NCBI GenBank assembly: GCA_025769875.1
Contig: JAGFNK010000041.1
Span: 62,001 to 126,000, forward strand
Origin: Russula earlei
Lineage: Eukaryota > Basidiomycota > Agaricomycetes > Russulales > Russulaceae
Length of the DNA stretch: 64,000 nucleotides
Reading direction: 5' to 3'
Shown here: one piece after another, positions 33,726-43,791 of the stretch
How positions within the stretch are numbered: position 1 is the stretch's first letter
Layout of the letters: each line of letters begins with the position of its first letter
Notes under the pieces: generated by a model
The model's input: the letters and a program-made list of their open reading frames with translations, nothing else
Database searches by the model: none
What the model was told of the DNA's origin: nothing
Program-made: the position numbers and the translations under genes

Positions 33726-34388
33726 TCGACCCTTATCGTGGTTCGCGTCTGCTGACCACTCCGACTGGGTCCTGGGGTCAAGGATCGCTGGACGTAGCCG
33801 CCCTGGCTCAAGCCACACCGTGCCTTCCGAGTCCTGTCCACGACCGCGGACAATCATCCTGTCGCGTCCTTATTTGCATTGTCGTACCCTAGAAATCGTG
33901 CTATAAATGTTTTGGTGGCTAATCGACCCCTTTTAGAGTGATGACATCTCAATTGACAACGACCCTGCGATACGAAGCCGGAAGAACATCCGACAACCAC
34001 GGAGGCCCGACAAACGCGCCACGCTCCATATCTGAACTCGGGTCGGTGATGGCGCGCGTATACCACGCGACTATGTCCTTCTGTAGCGCTTATAAAGCGG
34101 CTCTGGTCTTGCTACGTCCTGGGTACTACCCACCGCGACTAGAGCGCTGTGAACCCTTGAGAGATGGCCTCAAATCTGCCGCATGAGCGGTCTGGATGCT
34201 TTTCAGGGCTCTTACCCGGATCACGCCGGCAACGCGGGTCACAGCATGTCCCCTCGCAAGGGGAAAACGCTCCACCTCCGCCCCAAGGATCTTCTGTTGA
34301 GAAATTCTTCCCAGGAGCGTTTGTCGGTGTCATCCCAATCAACGTTCGAATGTAGCTCTGTGCGCTGACCATCTTACAGCCCGAATAC
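33726..34388. other. Region upstream of the M20 amidohydrolase
   Basis: It should contain the promoter and perhaps the first exon of the M20 gene. Candidate ATGs are at 34164 and 34183, but no unambiguous donor links them to the first conserved exon. Confidence 0.35.
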
Positions 34389-36831
34389 GTGCGAATTGCG
34401 AGCAGCTGTGATTTCGGCAGCGCACAGAGGGAGAACGCCCTCCCCCCGGCATATTCTTGGGCTGCATCTGAAGCGGATCATCTATCAGATGCGATGATGA
34501 GGACCATCGAGGATGCACTCCGTGAACTCGACCCAGAGTTGCGGCGGCTGAGTTTAGATATTCACGGTGAGCGGGACCGTAATCAGGCAGGACGCCAAAC
34601 GAAACAGACGTACACTCCAGGCCATCCTGAGCTTTGCTTCGAGGAGAGGTTGGTTGCCGCCCTCGATTTCCTCCCCAATTTGACGACGCGGAACGATGGA
34701 TCCGATGGCTGACGGCTGCCTACACATAATAGATACGCACACGATCGCCTGACAGAGTTCATGTCGTCGCGTGGCTTCACCGTAACGAGGCATTATCTCG
34801 GCCTCTCCACCGCGTGGTGCGCCGAATTCACCCGCGGCGCGGGGGGGCGCACCGTCGGCGTGAACGCCGAAATGGACGCGCTACCGGGGATCGGACACGG
34901 CTGCGGACACAACCTTATCGCGATGGCCGGCGTCGGCGTCGCGCTCGCGCTCCGCACAGCCCTGGAGAGGCACGACGTTCCAGGAACCGTCATCCTGCTT
35001 GGGACTCCCGGTGCGTGCCAACGGGGGGAGGGGGGGGGGGGCAACGGAATTCCGAATCTACGATGCCGGCGTCGCCGACTGACATCTCTCTCTCCTTCCT
35101 ATTGGCAGCCGAGGAAACCGGCGCCGGCAAGCAGATCCTCCTGGAGAGGGGCGCTTACGAGGACATGGACGTCTGCATTATGTACGTGGCGGCCGCCCCT
35201 CGCGCCCGCACACCTGAATTCAAACGAAAGTACGGCACCGTTGTCACAGGTGCCACCCCGTGTCGGGCGACACGCTTGAACTGGGCTTCGTGTCCTCCCT
35301 CGCGCTGCAATCCCTCTCGGTGGAATACTTCGGACAACCGTGCGTGCCCCCCTCTGCCCCGCGCCCCGCATGGTGTGCGTCGCCACGCTTCTGACTGACG
35401 CACGTAAGGGACTTGCAGCGCGCACGCGGGATACGCACCGTGGGACGGCGTGAACGCGCTCGACGCCGCGTTCGTCGCTTACGCCGGCATCTCCGCGCTC
35501 CGTCAGCAGATCCGCCCCGAACACCGCGTGCACGGCGTGATCTCCGGACGCGACTGGACGCCGAACGGTTCGTCTCCCCTGTACCCGTCTCGACTCTCTG
35601 TTTTGCTTCGTTGCATCATACGCGCCCCCCAAAAGTCGAGAGGGGGCGCGAATTAAAATAATCGACGGGGGGGAGATCTGGACGCATTTTTGATTGGCTG
35701 CTGCCTCCCCCCTGCTCTTTTGTTGCCCCCCCCCCCCTTTTTTTTTTTTATCGTTATAACGGAGGACATGGCCGGGACGTACGCTGAGCTGATCTCCTGC
35801 GCGCGACAGTCATTCCCGATTACGCCAAAATGTCCTGGTCCGTCCGCGCGGACGCGCGGGACGCGCTCGAACCGTTGCGCGAGCGCGTGGTACGCTGCCT
35901 CGAGTGCGTGTGCGCGCGATTTGACTCGGATCGTACCCTCGACTGATGCGCGTTGTGCGGTCGCCCCCCCCCCTAACAGAGCTGGCGCGAGCGCGACCGG
36001 ATGCCGCCACGAAATCGCGTTGGGCGATCGCTATCTCGATCTGCGTCAGAATCCCGTCCTCGGTGAGCCCTGCTTTCCTCCCCATGGGGCTGCTAGTCTC
36101 CTTGGGTTGGGTCTGGACTCATTTCTGATTGGCTGTTGCCTCCCCTGCTCTTTTGTTGCCCCCCCCCCCTTTTTTTTTTAATTCCGTGATAGCGGAGGAC
36201 ATGGCCGTGATGGCCCAGAGATGCTACGACATCCCCTCATATCGGACTCAGATGCCTTCACCCGCCTCGACTGATTTTGTACGGTTTTTCGCGCCGCGCG
36301 CAATCACTTCACATGCTCACGAAAGGACACGCACACGCACACACATCTACACAGGGAAACGTCTCGTATGGTAAGCCCAAGAAAGAAAGAAAAAAAATGA
36401 CGACTTGGCCATCTCATCTGATGCATGCATGCCCCCCGACTCTCAGCATTACCCGCGCTACACCCGACGTTCAGTGCGTATCTCGCACCCGTAACCCGCC
36501 CTTTGCTCAATCGTATCGTGACTCTTCCTTCCTTCTCACTTAACCCCCCCGCGTCCCAAACCCCCCAGCAATCCCCACCCCAGACGGCGCCAAGAACCAC
36601 ACACCGGGGTTCGCGATCGGCGCGCGCACAGAAGCGGCCCACGCCGCGGCCGTCCGCACCGCGGCGCTGCTCGCGCGCACGGGCTTGCGCGTGCTCGCAG
36701 ACGGCGCGTTTTGTGCGCGCGTGCGCGCGGCGTACGAGGGTAATACTGCGGCTGGACCTGGTGGTGCTACGGGCGAGGTAAAGCCGAAGGCGCGAGGTCG
36801 CTTTACTACTGGCTCCGGTTTGTTTTTTTAG
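34389..36831 (+). CDS. M20-family metallopeptidase/amidohydrolase (M20D, ACY1L2-like)
   Basis: These zinc enzymes hydrolyse N-acyl amino acids or dipeptides. Exons after the unresolved first part (ending 34566) are 34621-34648, 34733-35010, 35109-35181, 35250-35339, 35419-35567, 35810-35903, 35980-36062, 36193-36278, 36355-36370, 36447-36473 and 36569-36831; phases agree throughout. Metal and catalytic motifs are present in order: VNAEMDALPG (Asp), GHGCGHN (His), AEETGAGK (Glu-Glu), CHP, and later ASTDFGNVSY and NHTPGF. The dimerisation domain spans about SVEYFGQPAHAGYAPWDG to GRDWTPN. The family name comes from these motifs; the substrate cannot be read from sequence. The start is not fixed: PEYVRIASS... 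is open upstream of NALPPAYSW. Exon 36355-36370 is a 16-base microexon. Confidence 0.88.
35677..35775. repeat. Duplicated intron segment, copy 1
   Basis: It lies in the 242-base intron 35568-35809 of the M20 gene. It reads tctggac...tgattggctg...ctcttttgttg, then poly-C, poly-T and ggaggacatggccg. A close copy lies in a later intron at 36112-36208. Confidence 0.8.
36112..36208. repeat. Duplicated intron/exon segment, copy 2
   Basis: Same order of words as 35677-35775. Here the end of the repeat (cggaggacatggccg) is the beginning of an M20 exon, so copy 1 looks like a duplicate of an intron end plus exon start that now lies inside another intron. Confidence 0.8.
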
Positions 36832-37246
36832 CATTAGGCGCGGGATCTTGTTTGAAAGTGGTGCATGCTCCGCTTTGTCGTTTGCGGCTACTGCTATTTT
36901 GCGTTACTTTGGGTAGAGAAAGAAAGCATTCAGACCCTTATCACAACTGGACACTGAGTAGCCAAGCGAGGGATTGCAACGCATGAGTGGGACAGGGACG
37001 TATAACGATAGTCAGGATATTAGCCTATATAGCCTATATCTTATGTACGTCACCTCTACAACGGCGAACATCATGATCGGAAAGAAGAGAATAAACCCAA
37101 TGGCATTCATATCGTCAGATCCGAAGCTCAAGTCGGGGTCAGGAAAGGACCACCTAGATATGTGTACTATATTAAATAGGATGGGAGCAGGAAAAACTCG
37201 GCGAATTCAGGGGACAGAGGCGAAAGCGGGGTAACATGGGTGTGGG
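36832..37246. other. Convergent 3' intergenic region
   Basis: It separates the ends of the M20 gene (plus) and the DnaJ gene (minus). No gene is seen. It should hold both polyadenylation regions. Confidence 0.4.
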
Positions 37247-39318
37247 TCACGGCGGTGGTGGGCCACCGGACGGTTGGCCAGCAGTCGGGTGCCCATTCGC
37301 ATGTGCGTTGCGCGTTTCGTGAGCGCGGCTCTGGGCGGCCTGCATCATGGCGCTTGGTGGTGCTCGATGTTTTCTCGGCTTCGCAGCCTCGGCGACCAGC
37401 CTGTCGCATTTTTTTTTGTTCATGTTTCGCGGACATTGACGCCAGGACCCAATTAGCGCATGAGGAAAAAAATAGATAAGAGGGCACGCACCGCTCTAGC
37501 TCACGTCGCTCCTCGTCCGACTCGTCTGGGATGGTGCTCTTGAAGACCGCTCCAAGAAGCAACAGCCCACGCGCACGGTTGTACAGCTCCTGGTCGGTCG
37601 CACCGTGGTCTTTCAGCACCTTATCTACGACCTGGATACGGCGCGCACGTCAGCGAAGGAGAAGCAAAAGAGATAAGAGTGAACCGACCTCGCGCAAGAC
37701 CTGCACGACTTCGAAACGCGTGCCGCGCCACGACGCAAGCATGATCTTGCCTGTCACGTCGATCTCTAGCGCTTTGAGCTCTTCCTCGCTCGTATCGCCT
37801 TTGAGCTGCGCGCGCTCCATGTCCTGTATGACTTGCTGTACACTCAAGCTACATCCAAAAATGCATTCGTTTCAGGTCTAGAATGGACCCACGGTAGTCA
37901 GAAAATCACGCACGCGCTGCCAATCACGCCCCACGCGTCTTTCGCCACTGCACCCTTCTCCTTCAACTTTGACCAAAATCCGGCACTCAAAAAAGAAGTC
38001 CGTTAGTTGAAAAGACAAAAGGGGCGCACGTTTCGAGTCTTTTTTCACTCACATTCCCAGAAACCTTTTGCTCTTCAAAAAGCTGGTCGCCTTGGTGACG
38101 TACACCGTGCCAATAACGTGCAGCAGCTCGATGCCAAAGCTCTCGAGCTTGAGGTCGTCCGCCTCGCGGCGCATGCGTGCTTCCCACGCTGCCGTCTCCG
38201 GGTCCCCGGGGTTGCCTGGATTCTTCGCGTCGACAAAGGGGCGCAACCGCTCAATGAGTTTCTCCGTGAGCATGCGCACTCGAGCATCATTCGCGCGTTT
38301 GCGCTCCTGCTGAAAGGCTTCGAGCTTTGCGCGCTGCTCAGACGTCAACTTGGAGCGCTTTTTGGATTGTGTCGTCGGTGCCGTTGAAGTGGGAGGAGAG
38401 GGAGAAGAAGAAGCTGCTGCTGCTGCGTCATCGGATGACGACGAGTGGGGTACCAGCGAAGCCGACGGAAAACCCTGTGTCGGTGCTCCTGCTGGTCTCG
38501 GCGTAGGTTGCGCAAGTCGCTCGTTCGGTTGTTGGGGGCCGTCAGATGTGGAGGCATGGGCGGAGACGGAGATGTGGCTCGTAGCGGCAGTTTCGATTTC
38601 TGCCTTTTCCTCGTCTGATAACATGTCATTCGCAACCTTGGTCATGTCCTTCATCAGGGAGATTTCTCCGATCTGCAACGAAGGAGAGTGCAAAGGGTCA
38701 ACAGAGCCTGATCTGAGGGAGGTGAGGTGAGGTGAGGTGCATACAAAATCCATGAAGCGCTCGCCACCAAAGATGTTGGCGAAGAAAGCCGCTGGATCAC
38801 CGACGTTCGAGCCGTCTTCGTCTCTAACCATATTCTTCCCGTTTTTGTCATACACGGCTCGTAGGTTCTGGTGGCCAGGAATTCGACACAGCATGAGCTC
38901 CAATCAGTCAAACGAGATGGGGAGAACTCACGGAATCAGAGAGCACCCGGTACGCCTCGCTGGGTCGAGGTAGAAGTTGAGCGAAAAATGAACAGAATAA
39001 GAGGAAACGTTGTACCTGATCTGTTTGAACTTTTCCTCCGCATCCGGAGATGGATTCTTATCGGGATGGTACTGCACGGGGAGAATGGGGCCGATGTCGA
39101 AACGGGCTCACGCGTGGGTATCAAAAAAGAGACAAACCTTCATGGCGGCCTTGCGGTACGCCTTCTTGAGATCTGTGTCATCAACATCTATTGGTACACC
39201 GAGCTGAGGACGTGTGCAACGTCAGAATCAGTCAAGAAAAGAGGAGCGAGCGAGTGTAGAATTGCGAGTGAAACAGGATGCTCACCAGGTCGTAAAACTC
39301 CGTCTCTACGGGAGCCAT
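37247..39318 (-). CDS. DnaJ co-chaperone with DnaJ-X domain (CAJ1-like)
   Basis: J-domain proteins stimulate ATP hydrolysis by Hsp70. Ten exons (39318-39286, 39203-39138, 39071-39016, 38959-38932, 38867-38745, 38672-38053, 37985-37914, 37848-37689, 37631-37492, 37400-37247) give about 483 residues. The J domain comes first: YDLLGV, then KAYRKAAMKYHPDKNP with the HPD tripeptide, and FKQISEAYRVLSD. After AAFFANIFGGERFMDFIGEI a Ser/Ala/Pro-rich linker follows. Then comes the X domain, from about SKKRSKLTSEQRAKLEAFQQ to ELYNRARGLLLLGAVFK. The C-terminus is a Gly/Pro tail (GGPPPP). The order J domain, linker, X domain is that of yeast CAJ1/DJP1. Start ATG 39318 (MAPVETEFYDL) is supported by conservation right at the N-terminus. 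Confidence 0.92.
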
Positions 39319-39742
39319 TGGTCATTAAAAAGGAGATCAAGTCAAGTTAGGGGTTGGGGATGGGTTAAGATATGATGAGAGCCGCAGTGGTGAGTTCACA
39401 GCCTCTTTCACACCGCACGGGTTAACGTAAGCGAAGCGATGATCACAGCGTGGAGCACGGATGACTTTGCTGACTCGACTCGACATTGCGACTAGATAAA
39501 ATGCAGGGTACTACGCTAACAATACGATAAATGTATATCATAATGCGAACAAAACGATGATGCTACAGCCATACATAAATCATTGAAAGCAGACATGATG
39601 GGGAAAGTATGCGGATGAGGATGTGACGTTCGCGCTCCACAGAAATGCATCTAGAGGGTTCCCATATCGTATCATTTCCTAACCTTGAATGCACATGCGG
39701 GATAAGGAAATGTTTGAGGGTTTCGAGGGCAAACGTGAGAGT
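39319..39742. other. Intergenic region upstream of the DnaJ gene
   Basis: No gene is seen. It holds the DnaJ promoter and the 3' end region of the next minus-strand gene. There are no notable repeats. Confidence 0.35.
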
Positions 39743-40192
39743 TCAACACGACTCGTCCTCTTCCTCGACCTTACCAAAGCGCACTGACTTGCGTTCTGGA
39801 ACCGCCTCGGGCTCGGTAATAATAACAGATGAGTCAGGCGTAGCGCCACGGTCCTTTCCTAGAAACCGCGCAAGTAGGCCCGGGCGTGTTGAACCGCTTG
39901 TGGGAGTTGATGGGGGACCGCTAGACGCGACGGTCGACGCGCTTGCAGTGTCGGGCGTTGCGCTCGAAATGGTTCCATTCGCCTTTACACGGGTCTTTTT
40001 CAGTGCTGAACGCGCCGGCGGAGGTGGGAGACGCGTGTACGAGCGGGAGGGCGAACGTGAGGGAGTAAGAGAACGGGAACGGGACTGAGACTGGGAGTGG
40101 AAATAGGAGGGTTGGAGGTGCACCGAGGCGGAGCGCGCCTTGTGCACACGTTGAGGCGCAGAAGAGGTAGGTGAAGACAAGGCATGTTGCAT
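39743..40192 (-). CDS. Small basic Ser/Arg/Pro-rich protein with KSVRF motif
   Basis: A single frame of 149 codons starts at ATG 40192 (MQHALSSPTSS). A longer frame is open upstream to about 40597, but its Pro/His/Leu-rich composition looks non-coding. The protein has an SR-like stretch (SQSQSRSRSLTPSRSPSR), then LPPPPARSALKK, a segment GLLARFLGKDRG, and ends PERKSVRFGKVEEEDESC. K-S-V-R-F followed by acidic residues fits a PP1 RVxF docking site. No catalytic domain is present. A spliced 5' exon is possible. Confidence 0.5.
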   Translation of the reverse strand: MQHALSSPTSSAPQRVHKARSASVHLQPSYFHSQSQSRSRSLTPSRSPSRSYTRLPPPPARSALKKTRVKANGTISSATPDTASASTVASSGPPSTPTSGSTRPGLLARFLGKDRGATPDSSVIITEPEAVPERKSVRFGKVEEEDESC

Positions 40193-41220
40193 GCGGTGGC
40201 TGCGAGGAAGGAGGGTACAAGTGTGCGAGATGAGCAGGGAAATGAGGAGTACGGGAGAGGTGCAAGCCCATGACGATCTGCTTATAGGTCGGGGGGGTTG
40301 CGCCGGGGCCCGGTTCGCGGGTGCGATCAGGCTAATCAACTGGTGATTAGAAAGGAGGAGAGGAAAACGGAAAGGAGACAGACCAGTATCAACGGGTATG
40401 GTTCGGGCTTGGGCTTTGAAAAAGGCCGCTTGAGGGAAGATAGGAGGCGGGTGGGTATGCAGGGCATCGGTCGGGGTGTGTCGAGGAAGGAGGTGGAGGT
40501 GGGCATTGTTAAGGGTGAAGACGAACATAAATGAGAGAACGTTACTGGGGGAACTCTCGACGTGTCGAACACGAACACACCCACACCAGACACACAACGA
40601 GAGTTGTTGGGGGTCGTTCCCACAGTCGATTACTAAGCAACCCCAAAGCGGCTGACACGGTCACGTGAGAAGCCATGTGATGGATAGAGACATACACGCC
40701 AGTCGAGCGCGAGGACGTTATCGGATCGAACCTTTCTTCTTGTCGTCCATCTCCCGTGGCTATACGTACGGCGGCGCTAGACCGATAAATCTAAGGGAGA
40801 TTCGATTGAGATGCTTTTACAGGAAGGGGACAATTTAAGACGATATGACGTAGAGAGTACGGAGCGAACATCTACCCCAGTATTGGCAATCTTTTGTGAC
40901 TCCATGAATTGAAGATGGAAACTCTTGCGGTCTCTACAAATTATCCTCATGCAGTGGACACATTTGCTTGTCGTCGAGGGGCCGTTGTAATGTCAAACAC
41001 TCGATCATCATCAGCATTAAATATAGAGGCGTGAGTAAGAACATGAAAGAAGACAATGGCCAAGCCTTGATGTGACCTGGTCATATAGTGTATAGGCTGA
41101 GTGTGACGGCATATTTTCATAGAGACAGCGAACAGCGCAGCTGAAAGCAAGCACACAACAAGGAAGCAGTCAGACTACTCGAGTCAGGCTGCCTGGAGAT
41201 ATTCTGAGTGCGATGGACAC

Positions 41221-41860
41221 TCAGGACGTAATGACCGGCAGTGGGAGGGTTTGTTCCATCCCATTGTTCACAGGAATAGCAGAAACTGAGGGAACGATTG
41301 GGCAATCTTGAGATAACGTAACAGGGGGATACGTACCGGCTGCAGGACCAGGCACTGCTGTGCTAGCAGCATTCTGGGTGACGGTAAGATGATGTTCGTC
41401 AACCGCGAGCTGGCATGTTGGCTGTGATTTGCATGATAGGCGAGGAGAGTAATTGTACATACCTCAACACCTGACCTGACGGCATCGATTCTGGTATAGA
41501 GGACAAAAAGTCTGTAGGTGAGGCCATACTGAATGGCAAGGCGGAGTTGCTGGAATGTTCCTCGGGCATGATTGCTCTGGATACGCATCGTCGCCAATTG
41601 GTTGGCTGATCTGGGTCAATGGTTGAGACGACAGACAATGAACACCATGGCCTTCGTACTGGTCAAGATGGGTTCTAAATTGACTTTCCGGCGGGACCGC
41701 GCCAGTCGCTTCGGCACGATGGAGAAGTTGCTGCGTTTCGTTTAGGAGTGCAGACAGAGATGGGATGATATAGCGTGGAAGGAGAATAGCGGAGGTAAAG
41801 TAGAAGGCCATAGGCTCCGAGGAGGGTGAGACAGAAGCTAAGAATATCGATAAAACGCAT
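41221..41860 (-). pseudogene. Broken copy of the small membrane-anchored protein gene
   Basis: It aligns with the gene at 49235-49893, including the start (MRFIDILSFCLTLLGAYGLL), the introns and the stop. Within the first exon, near 41780, one extra base shifts the frame after LLYLRYSPS. The rest (LLNETQQLLHRAEATGAVPP and QQLRLAIQYGLTYRLF) continues in another frame. The first-exon reading therefore ends early and the copy is called a pseudogene. Confidence 0.65.
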
Positions 41861-43299
41861 ATGATGACGATACCCAAGTAAGAGGGGGCAGTTAAAATCT
41901 TGGGAAACTGTGGGGAGAGGACAAGGGAGATCAGTCTGCCTTTATGTACGTCCAATGAGCGGCAGTTAACCAAAAAAAAAAAGAAACCGACTTTTTGTCT
42001 CTCCCTAATGAGTGTGTGTGCATGTTGGCACAGTAATCGACAACAACGAAATTGATCAATCAAGTACGGTTAAATACCGCGGTCCGGTACGTTGGCTGTG
42101 AGACTGTGAGTGATAAACTTCACTATTGCTTGGGTAAGTGCGTGCGACTGGCGTTGCACCCTAATATACCCCCCAAAGGGGGGTCATCAGTCTGGGCTGT
42201 GCATATACAGGTCAGGATGTTTCCGTTCGAATAAGTAGGATCCGAAATCCCTTTCGGATCGGATCGGCGATGTGAGATTCTGGAGCGGGGGCGGTCCGCC
42301 CCGATCGGCTGCATCGTGTACGCACGTCTATGTGGCGTCACCACTAAGGCAGTGCTGGGTGCATTGCCTAGCAGTTGGCGCTCCCATTCCTAATAGGAAG
42401 GTTGTACATCCTTGGCGTGGTCGTTATGGTCTGGAGGTGTAGAGGGCTAGAGGGGAGGTTCGGAACAAATCATGGACAAAGCCGGAGCACCGAACTTGAT
42501 TGCTACTGGGCTGTGGGAGCTAGCAGGGTAGCAGAGCCCCATGAACCCGAAGCTGTCATAAATAGCTGTCATAATTGGATTACAGAGGGGCGTTTATGTG
42601 ACTATCAATGTGTTGAAAGAGCCGCAGGGGGATTACTGGCAGGGACGTCACGCCAGGAGGGAACTTAAAGGCTGTTCTCGGGGGAATTATTGGCGCTGAA
42701 ACACTAGCCTAGCCTGGGCCAAGGCGCCGGTCGTCAACTTCTAACGTTCCAAAGAAAAAGCGTAACTGCCCCACTCGCCTCGCGGCGGCGGGAAAGCAAA
42801 GCAAAACAAAACAACAAACGTCAGGCACGGCCGTCATCCAATCGGATCCCCATTCTCCAGCCCTATTTCGTTCCCATTTGGCCAAGGCTTGCGCTGCCCC
42901 AATGGATGCCATCGAGTTGCGCGCCGTGTCGTCGGAGTGGAATACGCTGAGTACCGGCCGTTCCCGCGGGGGTGGTCTTACTATTACACCCCCGTTGTTG
43001 GCTTGCTCACGGAATATCCTTCCATCGACATGATGTTAGCTCATTCGCCTTATCATCTTCGAATAATGCAAAATGCTCGACTTCCGAAAAATCCTTCATC
43101 CCACCTTTCGCGGTTGCTGCCTTGACAATCGGAAGGTCCGATCGCGAGATTGGGCGGGGAAAGCTAACGTCAGACACTGCTGTCAGACCCCCCTGACCGC
43201 TTGGCTGCAGAGGGACGGTGCAACTTACCCTAATTAGACACGTCAGGCGGTCGATCCAAGGGGGCAAAGACTTATTCTCCAATCTTCACGCACGTCCCT
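41861..43299. other. Stretch without a convincing gene
   Basis: It includes the promoter side of the broken gene and about 1.2 kb not shared with the right copy of the duplication. Short frames have no domain. A frame at 42902-43036 (MDAIELRAVSSEW) is short and unsupported. Confidence 0.3.
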
Positions 43300-43529
43300 C
43301 GCTTCTGCGCGGAAAAATTCCCCACCGCAGCGAACTCGTTAGGCATCTCCGCCCGTGACGTAATGGTAAATTGCGTACAATCTGCTCATTTAATCACGTC
43401 AACAGTCAACAGTGTCAACTCTTCCTGTCACGCGCAGTGGTATCCGAACGAGTACGGGCCGTAAAAACCGGTGATATATGCGATACCAAACCCATCTGGC
43501 ATGACCTGTGCAGAGCGTCAGTGGAAGTC
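43300..43529 (-). pseudogene. Carnitine acetyltransferase pseudogene, 3' part
   Basis: It is homologous to 50640-50837, the last introns and exons of the intact gene: NEEFAAE-like and FGIAYITGF-like segments in minus orientation. The reading frame is damaged (substitutions and small indels). It is separated from the rest of the pseudogene by the copia insertion. Confidence 0.8.
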
Positions 43530-43534
43530 AAAGG
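43530..43534. repeat. Left 5-base target-site duplication (aaagg)
   Basis: aaagg precedes the TG of the left LTR. The same word follows the right LTR at 46479-46483. In the empty paralogous site near 50,838 the word occurs once (taaaaggtgcg). Confidence 0.9.
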
Positions 43535-43791
43535 TGTTGAAGCTATAGGGATGATAGCTCAGTCTTGTGTGTAAAAGACTGTATTGGTTAGTTATCTAAC
43601 CTATAGGGATGATAGCTATGTACAGCATTAGCTTTAAAGGAGTGTAAAGGAATGTGTAGTACTGACCTCAGTCTTGTGTGTAAAAGACTGAGGAATGAGG
43701 AAACGAACGCGATAACTAAATTATTCTAATTATTTACACGTACGGTCCGGATTGTCCGTTCGCGCGGCACTAAGCGGCTGCACGTCCAACA
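43535..43791 (-). repeat. Lower (3') LTR of the copia element
   Basis: 257 bases. On the minus strand it begins tgttggacgtgcagcc and ends gcttcaaca. It contains the stem-forming word cagtcttttacacacaag twice (near 43560-43580 and 43670-43693). Confidence 0.85.

Noticed and set aside
35099..35632. Minus-strand frame of 177 codons
   Set aside because: It is antisense to the M20 gene in CG-rich DNA, where long chance frames are common.
36304..36834. Minus-strand frame of 176 codons
   Set aside because: It is antisense to the last M20 exons and has an Arg/Ala-rich composition.
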